This document shows, in pieces, positions 32,989-39,820 of a stretch of DNA of 64,000 nucleotides. A program made the translations under genes and the position numbers. The notes below the pieces were generated by a model. That model saw only the letters and a list, made by a program, of their open reading frames with translations. It was not told the DNA's origin and did no database searches. Source of the DNA: Nannocystis sp. GTDB taxonomy: Bacteria > Myxococcota_A > Polyangia > Nannocystales > Nannocystaceae. Location of the stretch: contig NZ_JADJNN010000001.1 of assembly GCF_016714285.1 (NCBI RefSeq), positions 992,001 through 1,056,000 on the forward strand, given 5' to 3'. How positions within the stretch are numbered: the first letter of the stretch is position 1; each line of letters starts with the position of its first letter.

Positions 32989-33888
32989 TCAGCTGCGATC
33001 CTCGAGCACGTCGCTGTGGCGGAGCACGAGCTCCACCTGCCCGGTCCCGGCCGCTCGCACCAGGTCCGTGCGTATCCCGCCCTCACGCAGGCGGGCGCGC
33101 AGGCGGCCAAGGTTCACGTCCCAGCGCTTGCGCAGCACCCACGCGTCCTCCTCCTCCGGCCACACCTCGCGGGCCACGACCTCCCAGCCCGCGGGTCCGC
33201 CGAGCGCCGCCAGCTCCGACAAGATCCTCGCGTGCACGCCCGCGAAGATCACCGGCGGCGCGTCACCGACCTGCACATGCACCGTCTCCCACGCTGTCAC
33301 GATCCGCAGCGGCGGATCGATCCCCCCGGTCACGCGCGTCGGCGACGGCCCGGCGCCGCCGGCCGCCACCTCGACGGCCCGGAACGGCACGCCCTCGATC
33401 GACCAGGTGTCGCCCGCGGCCAGCGGCGTCGTCACGCCGCCCTGGGCCCGCCGCCAGCCGTCATCGGTGTCCCACAGCAGGCACGCCGCATCGACCTCAT
33501 AGCGCGCGAAGACCTGGATCTGCGGCCGCACCTGCAGCGAGCACAGTCCCGGCAGGATCATCGTCGGCAGCCCCGGAGCCTCGATCGCCAGCGCCGTCGC
33601 CGGCAGCTCGACCGCCAGGACCTCCAGCTCGATCCCCTGCGCCAGCGCGATCCGCTGACCCGCGACCAGCCGCACCTCCGCGACGCTGCGCCCCTCGACC
33701 GCGAGCCGGCGCCGCAGCGCCAGCAGCCACAGGTCCCCGCTGCGCAGGCTCAGCATCGCGTGGCCCTCCGACACCCGCGGGTCGTCGATCTGCAGCGCCG
33801 CGCTCCACAGCCGACCGACCAGCTCCCCGACCCCGAGCGAGCAAGACCTCCCATCCGGCAGCCGGAAGGTCGCATAAGCACGATTCAT
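32989..33888 (-). CDS. FHA-domain regulator with C-terminal winged helix
   Basis: A 299-residue protein. The N-terminal region has FHA features (LGVGELVGRLWSAALQ then DDPRVSEGHAMLSLRSGDLW), a phosphothreonine-binding fold. The C-terminal 90 residues (HARILSELAALGGPAGWEVV, EVWPEE, RKRWDVNLGRLRARLREGG) resemble an OmpR-type winged helix. The ATG at 33888 is preceded by AAGGGGG and is preferred over the ATG at 33921. The product is probably a transcriptional regulator that docks on, or is phosphorylated by, the kinase encoded directly downstream. The FHA-wHTH combination next to a Ser/Thr kinase links phosphorylation to transcription. Confidence 0.85.
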   Translation of the reverse strand: MNRAYATFRLPDGRSCSLGVGELVGRLWSAALQIDDPRVSEGHAMLSLRSGDLWLLALRRRLAVEGRSVAEVRLVAGQRIALAQGIELEVLAVELPATALAIEAPGLPTMILPGLCSLQVRPQIQVFARYEVDAACLLWDTDDGWRRAQGGVTTPLAAGDTWSIEGVPFRAVEVAAGGAGPSPTRVTGGIDPPLRIVTAWETVHVQVGDAPPVIFAGVHARILSELAALGGPAGWEVVAREVWPEEEDAWVLRKRWDVNLGRLRARLREGGIRTDLVRAAGTGQVELVLRHSDVLEDRS

Positions 33889-34039
33889 GGCCCCCTTGTA
33901 ACACCGATGCCCTCTGCCCACCGCGCGCGCAAACGCGTCCCACGAGCGTCCCGGAGCGTGCCTCCGGGCCCTGCTCGCGCATGCTCAGGCCCCACGTGCG
34001 CGTCGGCGGGACCGGATCATCACTACCGCGCGCCGGTCG

Positions 34040-36247
34040 TCAGCCGAGCACCGCGTGGAGAAAGCGATCGCCCTCGATCACCACGAACTCGCACGCCTCG
34101 ATGCAGCGCACCGAGGCCGATCGCACGCTGCGGTCGAACAGCGCCATCTCGCCGAAGAAGTTGCCCTCCGCCACCGTGACGAACTCGGTCTCGCCGCCGT
34201 CCGGCCGCGCCCGGAAGACCTTCACCTTGCCCGAGAGGATGACGTAGACCTTGTCGGCGAGCTCACCCTCGGCGAACAGGAGCTCGCCCGCCTCGCGGGT
34301 CACCACCTGCGAATCGCCGAGCAGCGCCCGGCACTGCGCGTCGTCGAAGTTGGCGCACAGGGGGATCCGGCGCAGCGCGTCGGCGGCCTCGCTGCGCGCC
34401 GGCGGGACCAGGAACTCGTTCGGGATGCGCCTCGGCTCGCCGAACCAATCGTAGGTGGTATCGCCATACACCGTGCCCGTCGATGCGAACGCGGCGTTCT
34501 CCGCCAGCAGGTCCTCGATGACCAGGTCCCGCGCCTTGAGCAGGTAGCTGCGGATGAGCAGCATCGACAGCTCATTGGAATTCGGCGACATCGGATACGC
34601 CTTGAGCGCCGCGATCATATCCTCCTCCTCCGACGCCGGGCCGCGATACATCGTGGTGCGAAAGCCCGAGGTGAATGACGTGTACGGCGGGTTCTCGAAG
34701 CCTGGCACCCGCCGCCGCGGGTCGCGCAGCATCGCGAACAGCTTGTTGGCGACGCGGGTCTGGAGCTGGTTGTAGGCGTGCAGGGCGTCCCGCGCGCCCG
34801 GGTCGCACAGCTCCCGCTCGTACTGCTCCTCGGCGTTCACGTGCCGCGGGTACACGCGAAACAGCGTCACGAAGCCGTGGTTGTCCGGGTTGACGCACAC
34901 GAAGTTCTTCTCCGCCGCGAGCAGCCGACGCAAGGAGATCCCGACCTCGATGAGCCGCCCGAGCATCACCTGAAAGCCCTCGCGCCCGAAGTGCCGCAGC
35001 GTCGCCCAGCCGGCCAGCGCCAGCGAGCCGGGGCGCGAACACTCGAGCGTGAACTTGAAGGGATTGTAAGGGGTCCGGTCCTGCAGGTACGCCGGCATCG
35101 GCCGCGACAGCAGGTCGACGAAATGATCGTAGTCCTTGACCAGGAAGTAGCTGCAGCAGTACGGCGACCAGCCCGTCTTGTGCAGATCGATGCCGACCGC
35201 GTCGGCGTGGTGAATGTGCTGGATCTGCGAGCGATTGTGCGAGATGGCCCGCAGCGCCGTCGGCGAGAAGCCGAGCGGGTTGCTGCGAAAGTCATACGTA
35301 TTGAACGCCGTGAACGACCAGCCGATCACCGCGTCCGCGTAGAGCACGGGCCGCGGGTGACCGCCCGCGTTGTCATACTCGTCGATGAGCGCCCGCACCT
35401 CCGCGATCGGGTCGATGGCGAAGGCGTCTGTGGTCCCCATCGTGCACACCACCATGGCGATCGGCTTGCCCTCCTCCCGGCACTCACGCATCACCCGCTG
35501 CAGGTGGGCCACGCTCATGCGATTGTGCTCGTCCACCTCGATCGCGCGGATGTTGTTCATGCCCAGGCCGGTCCAGTCGGTGTTGGACGCCTTCGAGAAG
35601 TGGCCCGCCGCGGAGACCAGCACCTGGGCGTCCTCGCGGATGCCACGATCGCGGGTCTGCTTGCCGAGCACCTGGGTCAGCGCGTACTTGAGGCCGTAGA
35701 GGTAGCAGCCGGAGCCGCCCGAGGTGTAGAGGCCGCCGGCAAGGCCGCGGTCCCAGCCGATCATGTCGGCGAGGATCGCCCCGGACTCGATCTCGGCGCG
35801 CGCGACGTTCCACGAGTACTCGCCCTCGACGATGTTCGGGCTGAACACCGCGCCGAGCGTGGCCCCGATGATCGACGCCGTGTTCGCCGGCGGGATCACG
35901 TTGGCCATCGTCTGCGGGTGGTTCCAGTTCGGCATCCCGTCGAACAGCCCGACGAGCTCGCGGATCACCTCGGCGAGCGGCACCATCTCCTGGCCCAGCC
36001 GCGCCTCGCGGCAGCGCGTGTAGTCCGGCAGCGCCGGGCTGCCCAGGTAGCCCTGCCACGCGGCCTGACCCGCGAAGCTGCGCGGCGGCTTCAGCTCGTC
36101 GAGGAGACTGACCGCGTGGCGGAAGGTGTTGGCGAACGCGTCGTCCGCCTCCGCCTCGCGCCACGGCGAGGGGAACGAGTCCTTCAGGACCTCCATGCGC
36201 TCGCGCCAGCTGCCGGCGGGTGCGGGTCTGTCGTCATCGTGACTCAT
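34040..36247 (-). CDS. PLP-dependent decarboxylase fused to a C-terminal cyclic-nucleotide-binding domain
   Basis: A 735-residue fusion. Residues about 40-560 are a fold-type I PLP decarboxylase of the glutamate/aromatic amino acid decarboxylase group. The PLP Schiff-base lysine is K357 in GIDLHKTGWSPYCCSYF, D305 (VLYADAVIGWS) contacts the pyridine nitrogen, and TSGGSG (about 175-180) binds phosphate. The last 110 residues are a CRP-type cNMP-binding domain (LCANFDDAQCRALLGDSQVV to the C-terminus) with a phosphate-binding cassette FFGEMALFDRSVRSASV that keeps the Arg and small residues needed for binding. This suggests an amino acid decarboxylase regulated directly by cAMP or cGMP. It is preceded by an ECF sigma factor gene, 45 bases upstream on the same strand. 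Substrate not predictable. Confidence 0.93.
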   Translation of the reverse strand: MSHDDDRPAPAGSWRERMEVLKDSFPSPWREAEADDAFANTFRHAVSLLDELKPPRSFAGQAAWQGYLGSPALPDYTRCREARLGQEMVPLAEVIRELVGLFDGMPNWNHPQTMANVIPPANTASIIGATLGAVFSPNIVEGEYSWNVARAEIESGAILADMIGWDRGLAGGLYTSGGSGCYLYGLKYALTQVLGKQTRDRGIREDAQVLVSAAGHFSKASNTDWTGLGMNNIRAIEVDEHNRMSVAHLQRVMRECREEGKPIAMVVCTMGTTDAFAIDPIAEVRALIDEYDNAGGHPRPVLYADAVIGWSFTAFNTYDFRSNPLGFSPTALRAISHNRSQIQHIHHADAVGIDLHKTGWSPYCCSYFLVKDYDHFVDLLSRPMPAYLQDRTPYNPFKFTLECSRPGSLALAGWATLRHFGREGFQVMLGRLIEVGISLRRLLAAEKNFVCVNPDNHGFVTLFRVYPRHVNAEEQYERELCDPGARDALHAYNQLQTRVANKLFAMLRDPRRRVPGFENPPYTSFTSGFRTTMYRGPASEEEDMIAALKAYPMSPNSNELSMLLIRSYLLKARDLVIEDLLAENAAFASTGTVYGDTTYDWFGEPRRIPNEFLVPPARSEAADALRRIPLCANFDDAQCRALLGDSQVVTREAGELLFAEGELADKVYVILSGKVKVFRARPDGGETEFVTVAEGNFFGEMALFDRSVRSASVRCIEACEFVVIEGDRFLHAVLG

Positions 36248-36292
36248 GCGCGCTCGACTCCGTGGGTGTGGCGAGCACGATCACACACAGCC

Positions 36293-36868
36293 TCACTCCG
36301 GGGCCAGCGCCGCGTGCAGATAGGCCCGGGCGAACCGCCACGCTCGCTCCACCGTGCGGGTGCTGACCCCGAGCAAGGCCGCGATCTCGGCCTCCGAGAG
36401 CCCGCCGAAGTGGCGCAGCAGCACCACCTGCGCCCGCTCCGGGTGCTCGGCCTGGAGGCGCGTGAGCGCGGCGTCGAGGGCCAGCAGGTCCTCGCTGGGC
36501 AGACCGTCGTCGACCGCCAGCTCGGCCAGCGCCTCGGACGACTCACGCCGCAGCTCCCCGCCCCGCTTGTGCGCCGCCTTGCGCCGCGCCTGGTCGATCA
36601 CGATCTCCCGCATCGCCTGGGCCGCCGCGCCGAAGAAGTGCCCGCGCCCGTTCCAGCCCGGATCCTCGCGCTCCACCAGCGCCAGATAGGCCTCGTGCAC
36701 CAGCGCCGTCGCCTGCAAGGTCTGACCCGGCGGCAGCCGCCGCAAGCGGGCCGCCGCCAGGGCGCGCAGCTCCTTGTACACCCGGGGCAGCAGCGCCGCC
36801 GCGGCCTCGACGTCGCCCGCCGCCGCCGCGTGCAGCATCCGCGTGATCTCGAGGTCGCCCGCCGCCAT
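36293..36868 (-). CDS. ECF-type RNA polymerase sigma factor
   Basis: About 191 residues from the ATG at 36868. Region 2 appears in LLPRVYKELRALAAARLRR then ALVHEAYLALVERE and GHFFGAAAQAMREIVIDQAR. Region 4 is in AQVVLLRHFGGLSEAEIAAL, LGVSTRTVERAWRFARAYLH. It matches the small sigma-70 subgroup without an adjacent anti-sigma gene (TIGR02999-like). The start is uncertain: AAGGAGG sits one base before an ATG at 36880 (too close) and 13 bases before the ATG at 36868. A 16-bp hairpin module (36925-36940) is close upstream. It probably forms a unit with the decarboxylase gene. Confidence 0.9.
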   Translation of the reverse strand: MAAGDLEITRMLHAAAAGDVEAAAALLPRVYKELRALAAARLRRLPPGQTLQATALVHEAYLALVEREDPGWNGRGHFFGAAAQAMREIVIDQARRKAAHKRGGELRRESSEALAELAVDDGLPSEDLLALDAALTRLQAEHPERAQVVLLRHFGGLSEAEIAALLGVSTRTVERAWRFARAYLHAALAPE

Positions 36869-36924
36869 CGCCGCGAGCATGCCTCCTTGATCGCCCGCGG
36901 TCAGCACCCCATCAGCACCCCAAC

Positions 36925-36940
36925 CTGTCCCTTCAGACAG
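36925..36940. repeat. Hairpin module CTGTC-CCTTCA-GACAG
   Basis: CTGTCCCTTCAGACAG is a 5-bp inverted repeat with a 6-nt loop. It lies 57 bases upstream of the chosen sigma factor start, between that gene and the divergent tRNA-like locus. It is a single copy of the dispersed element clustered at 42896-42980. The surrounding 36869-37042 shows no gene. Confidence 0.7.
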
Positions 36941-37042
36941 CCTCCATCCGCCCCCGCCGACCCCATCGATTCGCGGATCCCAGACCCGCGACCGCGCGGC
37001 TCCGCCCCAATCACCACCCAATCACGACCCCTCACAAAGCTG

Positions 37043-37071
37043 TTGACGCCGCCACAATATGCGTATATGGT
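37043..37071 (+). promoter_or_regulatory. Sigma-70-type promoter of the tRNA-like/PTH2 locus
   Basis: TTGACG at 37043-37048, a 17-base spacer and TATGGT at 37066-37071 form a good -35/-10 pair in an AT-richer patch (ACAATATGCGTATATGG), unusual in this GC-rich DNA. Transcription would begin near 37078, well upstream of the structured leader and tRNA-like RNA. Confidence 0.6.
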
Positions 37072-37077
37072 CAAACC

Positions 37078-37221
37078 CGTGAACCGAGCTTGACAGTCAG
37101 ACCCGCCTTGACGGGGGGCCCCACGAGGGCCAGGAACAACCGCCCCAGAGGATCTGGAAGAAGGCCTATGAGGCACTTTTCAGGGTCCTGGGTGAGATCC
37201 TCGACAGCACTCGGAGCATAC
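37078..37221 (+). ncRNA. Structured leader RNA upstream of the tRNA-like element
   Basis: This 144-base stretch has no protein homology but several perfect helices. GGCCC (37117-37121) pairs with GGGCC (37127-37131). GAGGATC (37148-37154) pairs with GATCCTC (37196-37202), enclosing GCCT-ATG-AGGC at 37164-37174. An alternative hairpin CCAGA-GGA-TCTGG (37145-37157) would compete with the long helix, so the RNA could switch between two folds. No match to SRP RNA, 6S RNA or RNase P motifs was seen. Confidence 0.4.
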
Positions 37222-37296
37222 GCAGCGGTGGCGACAACGGTCATCGCGCCGGACCTAAGCACTCCGGAGACGCGGGTTCAACTCCTGTCCGCTGCA
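37222..37296 (+). ncRNA. tRNA-like RNA with a 9-nt anticodon loop
   Basis: The sequence folds as a 75-nt cloverleaf. The acceptor GCAGCGG pairs perfectly with CCGCTGC, discriminator A, followed by CC. The D-stem is GCGA/TCGC with loop CAACGGTCA (the GG pair is present). The anticodon stem CCGGA/TCCGG carries loop CCTAAGCAC of 9 nt instead of 7. The variable region has 4 nt, and the T-stem GCGGG/CCTGT (two G-U pairs) has loop TTCAACT, a proper T-loop. The expected A14 is C. So it keeps the elbow contacts of a tRNA but not a standard anticodon loop; if T56 of 37256 is U33, the triplet is AAG. It may be a specialised tRNA, a frameshifting tRNA or a tRNA mimic. It ends 5 bases before the PTH2-like homology starts. 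Confidence 0.55.
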
Positions 37297-37301
37297 CCCT
37301 C

Positions 37302-37607
37302 ACGCACTATGTAATCGTCCGCGCCGACCTCCCGCGCGGCACCCTGGCCGCGCAGGTCGTCCACGCCGCCGGCGAGAGCTCACCCGGCGGGCTGCCCACG
37401 GGCACGCGCGCCGTCGTGCTCGCCGCCCGCGACGAGGCCCAGCTCGCGCTGCTCGAGCGTCAGCTCCAGCGCCTGGCGATCCCCCACCACGCGATCCGCG
37501 AGCCGGATCCGCCGCATCTCCACGCCCTCATGGCCATCGGCATCGTGCCAGTGGCCGACCGGGGGCGGGTCCACAAGGTCACCGGACAGCTCCCGCTGCT
37601 CCGCTGA
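37302..37607 (+). CDS. PTH2-like peptidyl-tRNA hydrolase family protein without a canonical start codon
   Basis: The frame from about 37302 encodes THYVIVRADLPRGTLAAQVV then HAAGESSPG, a middle ARDEAQLALLERQLQRLAIP and ends in IGIVPV...VHKVTGQLPLLR. This order matches PTH2 (archaeal/eukaryotic-type peptidyl-tRNA hydrolase): VRxDL, AAQ..HAA, the L-P-H-x-I-R segment and KVTG-L-L. The family's conserved lysine before AAQ (GKxAAQ) is Thr here, so hydrolase activity is doubtful. No ATG, GTG or TTG exists in frame from a TGA at 37080 until GTG 37416, which is past half of the domain. An ATG at 37309 is out of frame (ATGTAA). Initiation must be non-canonical, or the sequence contains an indel. The frame is open through the tRNA-like element. 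Length, about 101 residues, is close to minimal PTH2. Confidence 0.7.
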   Translation, partial: THYVIVRADLPRGTLAAQVVHAAGESSPGGLPTGTRAVVLAARDEAQLALLERQLQRLAIPHHAIREPDPPHLHALMAIGIVPVADRGRVHKVTGQLPLLR

Positions 37608-37655
37608 CCCACAAACACACGAACAACCCACCAGAGAACACGAGAAAGACACGTC

Positions 37656-37952
37656 ATGAATAGCAACATCCTCCCCGCATCCACCGATATCGACCTCCCC
37701 CGCCTCCGCGCCGCCCGCAGCGCGCTGGACCTGCAGATCCTCGCCCTCAAGCGGGTCCTGCGGGTCCGCTGGGAGCATCCCATGCACGACGAGCAGCGCG
37801 CCCTCCTGCGCTGCAAGCACGCGGCCACCGAGCTCTGCATCCTCCGCGCCGGGCTGCGCGGCCGCTGGCACCTCGCCGACCACGATCGCTGCGTCGAGGT
37901 CTGCGCCCGCCTCGCGCCGGGTTTCCAGCGGGCGGCCGAGGCCGCCGCCTGA
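37656..37952 (+). CDS. Small hypothetical protein downstream of the PTH2-like gene
   Basis: A 98-residue protein starting at ATG 37656, 48 bases after the PTH2-like stop on the same strand. It is mostly helical, with Leu/Arg-rich heptad-like spacing (LPRLRAARSALDLQILALKR) and five Cys/His-containing positions (LLRCKHAATELCILR, HDRCVEVCARL) that could bind metal. There is no signal peptide or membrane helix. I do not recognise a family. Position suggests it is part of the tRNA-like/PTH2 transcription unit. Confidence 0.6.
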   Translation: MNSNILPASTDIDLPRLRAARSALDLQILALKRVLRVRWEHPMHDEQRALLRCKHAATELCILRAGLRGRWHLADHDRCVEVCARLAPGFQRAAEAAA

Positions 37953-38023
37953 AATCACCACACTCCGGCGACGCCGTGTATGATGGCTGGCTAACGACCT
38001 CGCCCCGGCGAGGGAGGTACGCC

Positions 38024-39766
38024 ATGCATCGCCGCGCACTCTTATTTCACCTGGCCCTCGGGACAGCCTGTGGCGACGCCGCCACCGCCGACAGCACCAG
38101 CGGCTCGACCGTCACGGGCGAGACCACCGACAGCCCCACCAGCGAGGCCAGCACACAGGCCGCCTCGACCACCGACACCCCCACCAGCGACGCCAGCAGC
38201 GGCGGCCCCAGCTGCCCCGCCAACGCCCCGCCCGCGACCCCCGAGGTCGAACAGCCGCTCGCGGGTCGCATCGACGTCGTCCCTGCCTCGCTCACGATCG
38301 CCGGCTCCCCCTTCCTCGACCCCGACGCGGGCGACCTCCCCGGCGGCGTCGAGGCCGAGATCTGGCGCGTGAAGGACGACGTCGTCGACGAGCGGGTCTG
38401 GCACGCCGCGCTGGATGGCGCCGCCCAGCCGACCCTCAGCCTCGCCGACGGCGAGTTCGACGACCCGGGCGACACCACCCTCGCCGACTGGAAGGACCAC
38501 GTCGTGCGCCTGCGCTACCGCGACGATCACGGCCCCTGCAGCGCCTGGAGCCCGTGGAGCGCCGATCTCACGTTCCGCACCGACGACGGCAGCAGCATCC
38601 TCTTCGCCGACGACACGATCCTCGACTTCCACCTCGAGATCCCACCCGACAGCTGGACCAAGATCAACGCCGAGGCCAACCCGCCCGGCTGCGTCCCCTT
38701 CGCCCGCACCTACCACAGCGGCACCCTGCGCTTCGCCGACCAGACCTTCCCCGGCGTCGGCATCAAGATCAAGGGCGGCTGCGGCTCCTCGCGCGACCTG
38801 AACGGCAAGGCCTCGTTCAAGGTCAACCTCGAGTGGGACGACCCCAAGGTCGTCGGCTGCCCCGGCGAGCGCCGCCTCCTCGGCGAGACCCACTTCACCT
38901 TCAACAACGGCGTCCAGGACAAGAGCGCCGCCAACGAGCGCCTCGGCTACCCGCTCTACCGCGCCCTCGGCCTCCCCGCCCCGCGCGCCGCGAGCGTGCG
39001 CCTGTTCGTCAACGACAAGCTGTGGGGCGTCTACACCCACGTCGAGACGATCGACCGCCGCTTCCTGTCCCGCTGGTTCCCGGACAACAAGGGCATGCTC
39101 TACGAGGGCACCTACTGGTGCGACCTCATCAAGGCCAACGTCCCGCCGACCGACGACGACGACTCGTACTGCATCACCCGCGAGTTCTCACCCAGCGCCT
39201 GCTCGCCGCAAGACCCCGCGGGCGACCCCGAGGACTATGTGCTGATCCGCGACCTCGTCGCCGCGATCGAGGCCCTCCCGCCCGGCGGCTTCTACCCCGC
39301 GATCAACGACCTCCTCGACTACGACCGCTTCCTCACCGGCTGGGCGCTCGAGAGCGTCATCGACCACTGGGACAACTACGCCTTCACGATCAAGAACAAC
39401 TACCGCCTCTACCACGACCCGCAGACCCAGCGCTTCACCCTCATCGCCACCGGCATCGACCAGACCTTCGAGAAGGACCAGGACCCGTGGGGCGCCGAGG
39501 GCATCCTCGCCACCCGCTGCCTGAAGGAGCCCGCCTGCGAGGCCGCCTTCGCCGCCCGCCTCGACGAGGTCAACGAGATCGTCGCCAGCAGCGAGCTCCC
39601 GGCCCGCGCCAGCGCCCTCTTCGATCAGCTCTCGCCGGCCATCATGGAGGACCCGCGCAAGGAGTACGGCTTCCAGACCTTCGTCGACGAGCACGCCCAG
39701 ATCCAGACCTTCGTCATGAACCGCCCCGACCAGATCCGCGACAAGCTCGCGGCCCACGGCTTCTGA
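38024..39766 (+). CDS. CotH-family protein kinase-like lipoprotein
   Basis: A 580-residue protein from the ATG at 38024, which follows GAGGGAGG. The signal peptide ends in LALGTAC (lipobox), followed by a Ser/Thr/Asp linker to about residue 65 and a beta-rich domain to about 180. The CotH-like part starts near ILDFHLEIPPDSWTKI and contains KIKGGCGSSRDLNGKASFKV, NNGVQDKSAANERLGYPLYR and VNDKLWGVYTHVETIDRRFL, the typical CotH order (K-GxSSR.. K.S.., F..., G.Y...E.ID). CotH proteins phosphorylate secreted proteins in spore coats. The D-x-D-like acid lies in ATGIDQTFEKDQDP. It probably acts on the outer surface. Confidence 0.88.
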   Translation: MHRRALLFHLALGTACGDAATADSTSGSTVTGETTDSPTSEASTQAASTTDTPTSDASSGGPSCPANAPPATPEVEQPLAGRIDVVPASLTIAGSPFLDPDAGDLPGGVEAEIWRVKDDVVDERVWHAALDGAAQPTLSLADGEFDDPGDTTLADWKDHVVRLRYRDDHGPCSAWSPWSADLTFRTDDGSSILFADDTILDFHLEIPPDSWTKINAEANPPGCVPFARTYHSGTLRFADQTFPGVGIKIKGGCGSSRDLNGKASFKVNLEWDDPKVVGCPGERRLLGETHFTFNNGVQDKSAANERLGYPLYRALGLPAPRAASVRLFVNDKLWGVYTHVETIDRRFLSRWFPDNKGMLYEGTYWCDLIKANVPPTDDDDSYCITREFSPSACSPQDPAGDPEDYVLIRDLVAAIEALPPGGFYPAINDLLDYDRFLTGWALESVIDHWDNYAFTIKNNYRLYHDPQTQRFTLIATGIDQTFEKDQDPWGAEGILATRCLKEPACEAAFAARLDEVNEIVASSELPARASALFDQLSPAIMEDPRKEYGFQTFVDEHAQIQTFVMNRPDQIRDKLAAHGF

Positions 39767-39820
39767 GCGCCCGCATCTGGCCGCGCTCGCGCTCGCGCGC
39801 GCGCGGCTCCCCACGCCGCG

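Noticed and set aside
33889..34039. Promoter or RNA gene between the FHA gene and the decarboxylase gene
   Set aside because: No convincing -35/-10 pair, hairpin or conserved RNA motif could be seen in this 151-base gap.
37222..37296. tmRNA (ssrA), because GACGCGGGTTCAACTCC resembles the tmRNA 3' end
   Set aside because: The matching 5' acceptor strand lies only about 70 bases upstream and a D-arm and anticodon stem are present, leaving no room for a tag reading frame or pseudoknots. No tag-like peptide ending in LAA is seen nearby, and a permuted arrangement would need a tag downstream, where the PTH2 frame lies.
37090..37314. 74-residue frame overlapping the leader and tRNA-like RNA
   Set aside because: Its sequence follows the RNA structure and shows no protein family; it ends at ATGTAA where the PTH2 homology begins in another frame.
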